Below are positions 54,521 through 64,000 of a DNA stretch of 64,000 nt, piece after piece (position 1 is the first letter of the stretch; every line of letters starts with the position of its first letter). The translations under genes were made by a program, and so were the position numbers. The DNA is from Rhodoplanes sp963724735 (lineage in GTDB: Bacteria; Pseudomonadota; Alphaproteobacteria; Rhizobiales; Xanthobacteraceae). The stretch lies in assembly GCA_963724735.1 (NCBI GenBank), contig CAVRVX010000005.1, positions 1-64,000 of the forward strand, given 5' to 3'. The notes beneath the pieces are model-generated. The model was not told the origin of the DNA and made no database searches. It saw nothing but the letters and a program-made list of their open reading frames with translations.

Positions 54521-56257
54521 GTGGGGTCGTCCGTGCGATTTGCCTCGATTGTCCTCTCCTTGGTCGCGCTTCTCGTCGTGGGCGCGGGCTTCGCCCGCGA
54601 AAAGCCCGCCCCGGCGAGCGCGGGAATGCCGCGCGCGCAGGCGGTGGTGGCGCAGCGGGGGATGGTCGTCACCCAAGAGCGCCAGGCAAGCCGGATCGGC
54701 GCCGAGATCCTCGCCAAAGGCGGCAATGCGGTCGACGCCGCCGTTGCGGCCGGCTTTGCGCTCGCAGTGACGCTGCCGAAGGCCGGCAATCTCGGCGGCG
54801 GCGGTTTCATGGTGCTGCATCTGGCGGAGAAGGGCGAGGACCTCGTCATCGACTATCGCGAGACGGCGCCTGCGGCGATGAGGCAAGACGCGTTCCTCGA
54901 CGCCAATGGAAACCCTGATCCGGAGAAATCCCGCGACAGCGCGCTCGCCGTGGGCGTTCCGGGGACAGTCGCCGGGCTCGCGCTCGCACATGCGCGCTTT
55001 GGGTCGGGCCGCTTCACCCTCGCCGAGTTGGTTGCGCCTGCGGTGCAGCTGGCGCGCGAAGGCATCCCGGTCGAAGGCGATCTTCTCGACTCGCTGCTAC
55101 TCGCCGGGCCGCGTCTGCAACGCTGGGCGTCGACGGCGCAGATCTTTCTCAAGGCGGACGGTTCGAACTGGTCGACGGGCGATCGGCTGGTGCAACCGGA
55201 ACTCGCGGCCTTGCTCGAAGCGATCGAACGGGAGGGGCCCCGCGCTTTCTATATCGGGCCGATCGCGGACAAGATCGTGACCTCCGTGCGCGAGGCGGGC
55301 GGCCTTATGACGCGTGGCGATTTGGAGGACTACCAGCCGATCATCCGCGAGCCCGTTCGCGGGACGTATCGCGGCTACGAGATCGTCTCGATGCCGCCGC
55401 CATCCTCGGGCGGCGTCCATCTCGTGCAGATGCTGAACATCCTCGAGGGGTTCCCGCTCGGAAAGCTCGGTGCGGGATCGCCCGCCGCGCTTCACTTGAT
55501 GATCGAGGCGATGAAGCTCGCCTACGCCGATCGCGCAGAGTTCCTGGGCGATCCCGACGCGGTCGACGTGCCGGCCGGGCTTTTGGTGTCCAAGGAATAT
55601 GCCGCACAACAGCGCGCCGCGATCGATCCCCAGCACGCGCGCGCCGCGATCGATATCCGGCCGGACAGCAACGCGCTCGGCGGCAACACGACCCATTTCT
55701 CCGTCGTCGACCAGTTCGGCAACGCGGTCGCCAACACGACCTCGCTCAACCTCAATTACGGGCTCGGGCTGGTGGCGCAGGGCACAGGCATCCTGCTCAA
55801 CAATACGCTCGACGATTTCGCGGCCGCGCCGGGCGCGCCGAATGCGTTCGGACTCATCGGCGGAAGCGCGAATGCGCCGGGACCGGGCAAGCGGCCGCTC
55901 TCGTCGATGACGCCGACGATCGTGCTCAAGGACGGCCGGCCGGTTCTCGTCACCGGCGCGCCCGGAGGCGGCCGCATCATCAGCACCGTGCTGCAGGTGA
56001 TCGTCAACGGCATCGATTTCGGCCTGCCGCTCGCTGAGGCGGTCGGCGCCCCGCGCGTGCATCATCAGTGGCGCCCCGACGAGGTGGTGGCGGAGCCAAG
56101 CCTGCCGGCGGCGACGATCCGCGCCCTGGAAAAGCGCGGGCATGCCGTGCGGGTCGGCCCCCCCTTTGGATCGGCGCATTCGATCGCGGTAACTCCGCAG
56201 GGGCTTGTCGGCGTAGCCGACCCCCGCGCGTCGGGCTCGGGTGCGGTGGGACTGTGA
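54521..56257 (+). CDS. ggt: gamma-glutamyltransferase
   Basis: Encodes 578 residues. An N-terminal signal peptide (RFASIVLSLVALLVVGAGFA) sends it to the periplasm. It is an N-terminal nucleophile hydrolase: GGNTTHFSVVD places the catalytic Thr at residue 390, where the proenzyme cuts itself into large and small subunits. NLGGGGFMVLH, PPPSSGG and PLSSMTPTIV are further Ggt blocks. It hydrolyses glutathione and gamma-glutamyl compounds. The start is GTG at 54521 or 54533. Confidence 0.94.
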   Translation: MGSSVRFASIVLSLVALLVVGAGFAREKPAPASAGMPRAQAVVAQRGMVVTQERQASRIGAEILAKGGNAVDAAVAAGFALAVTLPKAGNLGGGGFMVLHLAEKGEDLVIDYRETAPAAMRQDAFLDANGNPDPEKSRDSALAVGVPGTVAGLALAHARFGSGRFTLAELVAPAVQLAREGIPVEGDLLDSLLLAGPRLQRWASTAQIFLKADGSNWSTGDRLVQPELAALLEAIEREGPRAFYIGPIADKIVTSVREAGGLMTRGDLEDYQPIIREPVRGTYRGYEIVSMPPPSSGGVHLVQMLNILEGFPLGKLGAGSPAALHLMIEAMKLAYADRAEFLGDPDAVDVPAGLLVSKEYAAQQRAAIDPQHARAAIDIRPDSNALGGNTTHFSVVDQFGNAVANTTSLNLNYGLGLVAQGTGILLNNTLDDFAAAPGAPNAFGLIGGSANAPGPGKRPLSSMTPTIVLKDGRPVLVTGAPGGGRIISTVLQVIVNGIDFGLPLAEAVGAPRVHHQWRPDEVVAEPSLPAATIRALEKRGHAVRVGPPFGSAHSIAVTPQGLVGVADPRASGSGAVGL

Positions 56258-56405
56258 GCGGCGAGCGCTCCGCTCCGCCGGTTGATTTTGTTTCCGACCA
56301 TCGGCCCGTCAGACCGACGCCGACGCGCCTACGGATTGACGCAATCGGACCCTATCACGATTTGCAACACGGCCGCGCACAGCCGCGGACCGGAGAAACA
56401 GGCGC

Positions 56406-57689
56406 ATGAACGAACGCGTAACCGCGGAGGCGGTTGAGCCGGAGACGCCCGACAAGCTGGTGCAGTTCCCGCGCGAAGCCGCGCCTGCGCCGCAGCTTCG
56501 GCCGCGTTATCGCAAACCCTGGCTAGCCGGCGGATTACTCGTTCTACTGATAGCGGCGGGGATTGCGGCCTGGATGAGCTGGGGCGCGCATGCGCCTGCG
56601 CATTATACGACCGTCGCGCTGACCAAAGGCCCGATCGCCCGCACCGTCACCGCGACGGGGACGGTCAATCCCGAACTCACCATCATCGTCGGCACCTACG
56701 TGTCCGGCGTCATTCAGGAGCTGTTCTGCGACTACAACACGGCGGTGAAGAAGGGACAGGTCTGCGCCAAGATCGACCCGCGCCCATACCAGACCGTCGT
56801 GGACCAGAGCAAGGCGAATCTCGCCGTCGCCCAGGCGCAACTCGCGAAGGACAAGGCCAATCTTCTCTACACTAAGGTCCGCTACGAGCGCACCGCCCGA
56901 CTGGTGCAGACCAACGCGACGTCGCAGGACGCCGTCGACGCCGCCAAGAGCAATTACGAGCAGGCGGAAGCGCAAATCCTGTACGATGAAGCCACCATCC
57001 AGCAGCGCCAGGCCATACTTGACGCTGCGCTGGTCAATCTCGACTACACCAACATCGTTTCGCCGGTGGACGGCGTGGTCGTCTCCCGCAATGTCACGGT
57101 CGGGCAAACCGTGGCGGCGAGCTTCCAGACGCCGACCCTGTTTTTGATCGCGACCGATCTCACCAAGATGCAGGTCGACACCAATGTGAGCGAGAGCGAC
57201 ATCGGGGGCATCAAGCTCGGCGACCCCGGCGCCTTCACCGTCGATACATTCCCGAAACGGATTTTCCGCGGCAAGGTGAGCCAGGTGCGCCAATCGCCGC
57301 AGACGGTGCAGAACGTGGTGACCTATGACGTCGTCGTCGGCGTGGACAATTCGGACTTGGCGCTCAAACCGGGCATGACCGCGGCGGTCAAGATCGTCGT
57401 CGACGAACGCGCCGATGTCTTGCGGGTCCCGAACCAAGCCCTCCGGTTCGCTCCGAGCGCGCCGGGAAGCGCCGGTTCCAAGCAGCGGCCGGGCGCGAGC
57501 GAAGCGGCCGAAGCGCAGGTCTGGGTGCTGCGCGATGGCGCTCCGGCCGCCGTTCCGGTCGCGATCGGGCTCGAAGACGACAACTACACCGAAGTCCTGA
57601 GCGGTGACCTGAAGCCGGGCGATCCAGTCATCACCGCAGAGCAAAGCGCAACCGCCAGCCGACCGGTAATGCCGCGATTGCGCTTCTGA
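56406..57689 (+). CDS. macA: efflux periplasmic adaptor (MacA-like)
   Basis: Encodes 427 residues. A membrane anchor (KPWLAGGLLVLLIAAGIAAW, about 39-58) is followed by lipoyl/hairpin/beta-barrel domains: VTATGTVNP, a long alpha-hairpin (about 110-210, with KANLAVAQAQLAKDKANLLY) and LDYTNIVSPVDGVVVSRNV. Typical MacA/HlyD adaptor. macB follows after 19 bases. It links the ABC pump to an outer-membrane channel that is not in the window. Confidence 0.9.
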   Translation: MNERVTAEAVEPETPDKLVQFPREAAPAPQLRPRYRKPWLAGGLLVLLIAAGIAAWMSWGAHAPAHYTTVALTKGPIARTVTATGTVNPELTIIVGTYVSGVIQELFCDYNTAVKKGQVCAKIDPRPYQTVVDQSKANLAVAQAQLAKDKANLLYTKVRYERTARLVQTNATSQDAVDAAKSNYEQAEAQILYDEATIQQRQAILDAALVNLDYTNIVSPVDGVVVSRNVTVGQTVAASFQTPTLFLIATDLTKMQVDTNVSESDIGGIKLGDPGAFTVDTFPKRIFRGKVSQVRQSPQTVQNVVTYDVVVGVDNSDLALKPGMTAAVKIVVDERADVLRVPNQALRFAPSAPGSAGSKQRPGASEAAEAQVWVLRDGAPAAVPVAIGLEDDNYTEVLSGDLKPGDPVITAEQSATASRPVMPRLRF

Positions 57690-57708
57690 GCGAGCAGGGC
57701 GGACGATC

Positions 57709-59817
<2,109 letters not shown>

Positions 59818-59827
59818 CTATCCTCGT

Positions 59828-59848
59828 TCCGGGCGCGTTCGCGCCGGA
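59828..59848. terminator. hairpin between convergent macB and sodC
   Basis: TCCGG(g)CGCG pairs with CGCGCCGGA across a two-base loop, with one bulged G. It lies just after the macB stop and before the end of sodC on the other strand, so it may serve both. There is no T-run. Confidence 0.45.
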
Positions 59849-59885
59849 CATCAGCCGCCCAGAGAACAGACTATCTGACCCCGCG

Positions 59886-60404
59886 CTATCGCTTGATCAC
59901 CGCGCAGGCGATGCGATCGCCGGCGTTGCCCGCCGGCTGGCTCTTATAGTCGTCCGGCCGGTCGTGGATGACGAGAGCAGTCCCGTCCGGGCCGAATAGC
60001 GAGCCTTCGCGACTGCTCAAGGTCACCGCCGTGTTGAGGACATTCGCGCGCAGATTGCCGTCGGTGGCGATCACCAGATTGGGCATGTCGCCCGGATGCG
60101 GCCCGCCCTCCACCAGATAACCGTGCTTCTTGTCGTGCACATTGAAATGACCGCCCGCCGACATGAACTTGTCGGCCGGATTGCAGACGCCCTTTTCGTG
60201 GATGTGGAAGGCGTGCTCGCCGGTCGGCAGGCCCCGCAAATCGAGCGAGATCAAGACCCCGCTCGGCGTCTCGGTCAGCGTTGCGCTGCCGATGTCATTG
60301 CCCTGCGCATTGATGAAGCTCGCGCTCGCCGTCAGCGGCTGTTGTGCAGACGCTGGGGCCGCGAGCGCTGCGGCGCACGCCAAACCGACGACCATCCGTT
60401 TCAT
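59886..60404 (-). CDS. sodC: Cu,Zn superoxide dismutase
   Basis: Encodes 172 residues from ATG 60404 with a near-perfect GAGGAGG ribosome site. The signal peptide MKRMVVGLACAAALAAPASA sends it to the periplasm. Metal ligands are seen in GEHAFHIHEKGVCN (two Cu His and a disulphide Cys), GGHFN (bridging His region) and GDMPN (Zn Asp). ALVIHDRPDDY and GDRIACAVIKR complete the fold (last Cys of the disulphide). It removes superoxide in the periplasm. Confidence 0.94.
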   Translation of the reverse strand: MKRMVVGLACAAALAAPASAQQPLTASASFINAQGNDIGSATLTETPSGVLISLDLRGLPTGEHAFHIHEKGVCNPADKFMSAGGHFNVHDKKHGYLVEGGPHPGDMPNLVIATDGNLRANVLNTAVTLSSREGSLFGPDGTALVIHDRPDDYKSQPAGNAGDRIACAVIKR

Positions 60405-60499
60405 GATTGCCTCCTCGCGAGTGTTCAGCAATTACGCCGCGTCCGGACGTTTGAACGCCAGCGTTGTGGCGGAGAAATTATTACCGCGCCAGCGGCAAA

Positions 60500-61648
60500 T
60501 CAGTACAGGGGCGGAATATTGGTCAGGCGGAAGGGGCCTAGCAGCACCGCGCCATCGGAGAATCGCAAAGGAACGGTCACCGCGCTCTTGCCCTCCAGTT
60601 CGGTGCGCGACCCAAGCGCGTCGATGCCGGCCTTCGCCGCCGGAGCATTGCCGCGCAGCACGCCGCCCAGACCCGGCACCAGCCGGTCCAGCCCCGGCGC
60701 GAGGCGATCGAGCGTGCCCTGCGGCACGAGCCCGGTAACCAGTTTGTCGATCCCGAGGACGGGAAGCAGCTTCTCGATATTGACGACGGTGAGCTGCAGC
60801 TCGCCATCCAGCGCCCCGCGCGGGCTCAACCGCAGCGTTCCCGCGCCGACGGCGACGACATCGCCTTGCCTGACGCGCGCGCGGGTGATCTGGAGCTGCC
60901 CGTGCGCCGCTTGCAGGGCGCGTAAGGTTTCGACCCAGGATCTCGGCGACAGGTTCCTCAGCCCGAGCAGCACGCCCTCGATATCGGCGTCGAACGGCAC
61001 CGCGGCCAGTTCTCCCAGCCGAGCCGCCGAGGCTTGGCTGAGATTGGCGACGAGATCGAGAACGGGGTTTTCGCGCGCGGTGCCCGACGCGAGTCGCCCG
61101 TGCAGCTCGAGCCGGCCGACGCTCGCCAGCAGGTTTTGCGCGCTGCCGCTTACCTCCGCCAGCGCCAAGTGATCGATCGCGACCGAGGCGCGCTCCGGCG
61201 CCAGCGGAAGCCCGCGCAGGCTCGCCTGCGCGAGCGACCAGTTCAACGATAGTGCGGGAGGCGCGCCCGTCTCGCCGATCATGAGCGGTCCGACGAGCTC
61301 GCCGATCAGTAGCATCGGCTGCCACACCTGCGCGACGACGGCGAAATCCTTCGCCTTGAGCGCGGCCGGCGGGTTGCCGGCCCTGAATTCTGCGGACGGA
61401 TCGCTGCATCTCAGCTCGAACCGAAATGGGAAGCCGCCGACCGTCTCGCTGCCGCAGCGATAATATCGCCCGAGCGCCGCTTCGCGGGCCCGCCAATCCG
61501 CAAGCACGGTCTCAGTCGCGGAGGCGGCGTAGAACCAGAACGCGCTCCAGGCGGCCGCAATGAGCACGACGATCGCAAGCGGCAGCGCAACGACCCACGG
61601 CCGCCGCTTTCGGCCTTTAGATATTTCGGGCTGATCTTGCAGATTCAC
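60500..61648 (-). CDS. DUF2125 family protein
   Basis: Encodes 382 residues from a GTG at 61648 (AAAGGACAAGG upstream). One N-terminal membrane helix (VVALPLAIVVLIAAAWSAFW) then a long beta-rich periplasmic domain with YYRCGSETVGGFPFRFELRC, the DUF2125 start. The C-terminus ends FRLTNIPPLY. An envelope role is likely from topology; function is unknown. Confidence 0.85.
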   Translation of the reverse strand: MNLQDQPEISKGRKRRPWVVALPLAIVVLIAAAWSAFWFYAASATETVLADWRAREAALGRYYRCGSETVGGFPFRFELRCSDPSAEFRAGNPPAALKAKDFAVVAQVWQPMLLIGELVGPLMIGETGAPPALSLNWSLAQASLRGLPLAPERASVAIDHLALAEVSGSAQNLLASVGRLELHGRLASGTARENPVLDLVANLSQASAARLGELAAVPFDADIEGVLLGLRNLSPRSWVETLRALQAAHGQLQITRARVRQGDVVAVGAGTLRLSPRGALDGELQLTVVNIEKLLPVLGIDKLVTGLVPQGTLDRLAPGLDRLVPGLGGVLRGNAPAAKAGIDALGSRTELEGKSAVTVPLRFSDGAVLLGPFRLTNIPPLY

Positions 61649-61805
61649 GCCTTGTCCTTTCGCACTTGCGGCCGCGCGGCCGGGCTGTTAGGCGAGCCTT
61701 GTGACGGGCCGGTGTCAACCGTCCGGCGCAATGATTCTGTGATATGAGGCGAAAATTGCGGCTCGATCTTGCCGTTCCGCCCCCGACTGACCTCCCCTCC
61801 GCCGC

Positions 61806-62423
61806 ATGACCGCAACCATCGACCACGCCGATGAGGACCTCTGGGTGTTCGGCTACGGCTCGCTGATGTGGCAGCCCGGCTTTGCCCACAAGGAACGCGT
61901 GCCCGCCCGGCTGGCTGGCCTGCACCGCGCGCTTTGCGTTTATTCCTTCGTGCATCGCGGCACGCCGGAGAGGCCCGGGCTGGTGCTCGGCCTCGACCGC
62001 GGCGGCACCTGTCGGGGCATTGCCTACCGCGTTGACAAGACGCTGCGGGCCGAGACGCTTGCCTATCTGCGCAAACGCGAGCAGGTGACCCATGTCTATC
62101 GCGAGCTGTTTCGACCGGTGAGGCTCGCGCGGGCGCATGACCCGATGATGGACGCAACGATCGATGCGGAGTGGAATGCGCGGGAGGAACGCGTGAATGC
62201 GCTCGTCTATGTCGTCGACCGCAGCCATCCCCAATATGCCGGCCGGCTCGATCTCGCCCAGCAGCTTCATCTCGTCCGGCAAGGGCACGGGCACTCCGGC
62301 GCCAACCGCGACTACGTGCTCGCCACCATCAAGGAGATCGAACTGCAGGGCTGCTTCGACGCCAAACTGCACCGGCTCGCCGAGCTCTTGAGGGGCGTAC
62401 ACGAGAGCCACGCCGCCGAGTGA
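61806..62423 (+). CDS. gamma-glutamylcyclotransferase (ChaC family)
   Basis: Encodes 205 residues. WVFGYGSLMWQPGF near the N-terminus is the ChaC/GGCT substrate loop, and the Glu in the NAREERVNALVYV region (about 125) is near the expected catalytic position. It cleaves gamma-glutamyl peptides, releasing 5-oxoproline; ChaC proteins act on glutathione in the cytoplasm. It diverges from DUF2125 and converges on plsC with 13 bases between. Confidence 0.9.
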   Translation: MTATIDHADEDLWVFGYGSLMWQPGFAHKERVPARLAGLHRALCVYSFVHRGTPERPGLVLGLDRGGTCRGIAYRVDKTLRAETLAYLRKREQVTHVYRELFRPVRLARAHDPMMDATIDAEWNAREERVNALVYVVDRSHPQYAGRLDLAQQLHLVRQGHGHSGANRDYVLATIKEIELQGCFDAKLHRLAELLRGVHESHAAE

Positions 62424-62436
62424 TCGGACAAGGCGT

Positions 62437-63237
62437 TCACCCCGCGCGATCGGCGGACGGCGTCGTTGCCGAGTTCGCCGGGGCGCCAAGCGCGGGTTCG
62501 CCCAGCTCGCGGCGGCCTTGCGCGATAAGCGCGGCGGTGCCCGCCTCGATCTCCGCTTCCAGGCGCCGGAAGAACACGCGGCGGCTGAGGCCCGGCGGAA
62601 TTGGATCGAGAATCTCGACCCGGATCGTCCCCGGGTAGCGGAGGAATCCGCGACGGCCCCAATACAGACCGGAGTTGAGCGCGATGGGCAGGCAGGGCGC
62701 CTGCCCGCCGGCATAGAGAAAGGCGATACCGAGCTTGTAGTCGGGCGGGGCCCCCGGCGCGCGCCGGGTTCCCTCCGGAAACACGAGAACCTGCCGGCCT
62801 TGCGCGAGCGCTTCACGGTAGGTCTTGAGCATAGGCGGCAGCGCGCCCTTGCCGGCCGCGCGGTCGATCGGAATCATCCCGCCCTTGCGGGCGAGCCACC
62901 CGAACAAGGGAATCCACATCAGCTCGCGTTTGAGCACCACGGTCGGATCCGAAAAAAGCGACAGGAGCGCGAACGTCTCCCATGCCGACTGGTGTTTGGC
63001 GGCGACCAGGAGCGGGCCGGGCGGAATCTTCTCGAGCCCGCGCCACTCGACCTTGGTGCCGCAGATCGCTTGCAGCAGGCGGAGATTGCACCGCCCCCAC
63101 GCCTGGGCGACGCCAATGATGGCGCGGCGTGGCATCACCACCGTGGGCACGGCGATGATGAGCCAGACAACAAAGTTGAGATAGAAGGCGAGGTTAAACA
63201 AAGCGGACCGAAGGACGACACCGGACGTGCGCTTCAC
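62437..63237 (-). CDS. plsC: 1-acyl-sn-glycerol-3-phosphate acyltransferase
   Basis: Encodes 266 residues. N-terminal hydrophobic segment (LFNLAFYLNFVVWLIIAVPT) anchors it in the inner membrane. Acyltransferase motif I is HQSAWE (His-x4-Glu in place of the usual His-x4-Asp), motif III is VFPEGTRRAPG. It makes phosphatidic acid from lysophosphatidate. The GTG start (63237) is three bases after the ydcF-like stop, so the two are coupled. Confidence 0.9.
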   Translation of the reverse strand: MKRTSGVVLRSALFNLAFYLNFVVWLIIAVPTVVMPRRAIIGVAQAWGRCNLRLLQAICGTKVEWRGLEKIPPGPLLVAAKHQSAWETFALLSLFSDPTVVLKRELMWIPLFGWLARKGGMIPIDRAAGKGALPPMLKTYREALAQGRQVLVFPEGTRRAPGAPPDYKLGIAFLYAGGQAPCLPIALNSGLYWGRRGFLRYPGTIRVEILDPIPPGLSRRVFFRRLEAEIEAGTAALIAQGRRELGEPALGAPANSATTPSADRAG

Positions 63238-63240
63238 GGC

Positions 63241-63933
63241 TCAGCCGCGCGTTCCGACGTGACGCGATAGGCCGGCCGATTCGATCGCCGGCTCCAAACG
63301 AATGCGCATCACCGCGGCGAGGTATTTCACGTATTCGGACAGCAGCAGCTTGGCGTTGGACGCACTCGACCACCACGGCTTTGCCCGCTGCGCGGTCACC
63401 ACCGGGAACGGGATCAGCTGCACGTCCGGCAGCCGATGGGTAAGCTCCGCCATCGCGCGCGGCATGTGGTAGCTCGACGTCACCACGACGAGCGAGCGGA
63501 AGCCCTGATGCGCGCTCCACCGGCGGGCCTCGACGGCATTACCGATCGTATTGCGGGCGGCGTGGTCGAGATCGATACAGCAGAGGAACAGCCGCTGATA
63601 GTCGGGAACAAGGCGCGCCAGTTCGCCTGAATGGGTGGTGCGGTTTACGCCGGTGATGAGGAGGCGGCGGCCATAACCGGTTGCGAGCAGTTCGACCGCA
63701 TCGACGACGCGCGACGCGCCGCCGGTCAGCGCGACGATCCCGTCGGCCTTGGCCGTGAGCGCCACCTCCTCGCGCGGCACCCGCCAGGCGAACCACAGAA
63801 AACCGAGAACGAAGACGACGGCGACGAGGCTGGCGATAATGAAAACGGCCGTCAGAAACAGGCGAAACCGCGACCAAGGCGGGCGTGCCGACGCATCGTC
63901 GCGGAGGCGTTCGCCTGCGCCATCGTGCGTCAT
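63241..63933 (-). CDS. YdcF/DUF218 family membrane protein
   Basis: Encodes about 230 residues from ATG 63933 (GAAGAGG upstream; the frame stays open to the window edge). One membrane helix (LFLTAVFIIASLVAVVFVLG) then a DUF218 domain with DGIVALTGGASRVVDAVELL, NTIGNAVEARRW and VVTSSYHMPRAMAE. The family includes SanA-like and YdcF-like envelope proteins of unclear function. It precedes plsC in the operon; in relatives ftsE-ftsX lie upstream, here outside the window. Confidence 0.88.
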   Translation of the reverse strand: MTHDGAGERLRDDASARPPWSRFRLFLTAVFIIASLVAVVFVLGFLWFAWRVPREEVALTAKADGIVALTGGASRVVDAVELLATGYGRRLLITGVNRTTHSGELARLVPDYQRLFLCCIDLDHAARNTIGNAVEARRWSAHQGFRSLVVVTSSYHMPRAMAELTHRLPDVQLIPFPVVTAQRAKPWWSSASNAKLLLSEYVKYLAAVMRIRLEPAIESAGLSRHVGTRG

Positions 63934-64000
63934 ATCCTCTTCCCCGATCGCCATCGGATGCACGACCCTGGCCGTCAACATATCGCCAATTTTGGCCGTG

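Overview
The window looks like chromosome of an alphaproteobacterium of the order Hyphomicrobiales, close to the Bradyrhizobium/Xanthobacteraceae group. This rests on high GC, the cpdR-type regulator, the lysA-lptM-argH-tlpA order, the rsmB-heparinase-purH order, and rhizobial-type palindromic repeats. It has two very different halves. No rRNA, tRNA or CRISPR array was seen.

Bases 1 to about 18,420 are an accessory region ending at a tyrosine recombinase (17172-18389, minus strand). It holds intact transposases of three families: an IS1634-like element at about 5475-7456, an IS630 element at 11107-12229 and an IS5-like gene at 14486-15523. It also holds a frameshifted IS1595/ISXO2 transposase and several IS remnants. 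Between them are decayed gene pieces: small zinc-ribbon protein fragments, a malonyl-CoA synthetase 3' end, and pieces of a ParB-like protein. Two genes stand out. One (3059-5212) fuses a trypsin-like serine protease to a DNA/RNA non-specific nuclease, with both active sites visible. The other is a TIR - STAND NTPase - WD40 immune-type gene (8597-10949) split by an in-frame TGA and damaged by frameshifts. The region reads as a defence island in decay. Two related small lipoproteins (812-1219 and 16493-16858) lie in it.

From 18,573 onward the genes are ordinary core metabolism. In order: a nucleoside deaminase, a methyltransferase, a DUF983-surf1 pair (cytochrome oxidase assembly), a large DUF4175/TIGR02302 membrane protein, lysA, lptM and argH diverging from tlpA, a PAN-domain secreted protein, gshA, metX-metW, a chorismate mutase-hisC-tyrC aromatic/histidine cluster, acs, a TrpB2-type enzyme, cpdR, an L,D-transpeptidase, a secreted nuclease, a DUF1674 protein and htpX.

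A sugar-type ABC importer (binding protein and two permeases, minus strand, 44377-47387) lies between htpX and rsmB. It is broken by a stretch of about 200 bases made almost only of C and A (45700-45917), which is very probably an assembly or sequencing artefact. After it come rsmB, a heparinase II/III family protein, a UspA protein, purH, an AhpD-like protein, ggt, a MacA/MacB-type efflux pair, sodC, a DUF2125 protein, a ChaC-type gamma-glutamylcyclotransferase and a plsC/ydcF pair at the right edge.

The core half includes three glutathione-related genes (gshA, ggt, chaC-like) and two methionine genes (metX, metW). Several convergent gene pairs are separated by strong hairpins that probably act as two-way terminators.
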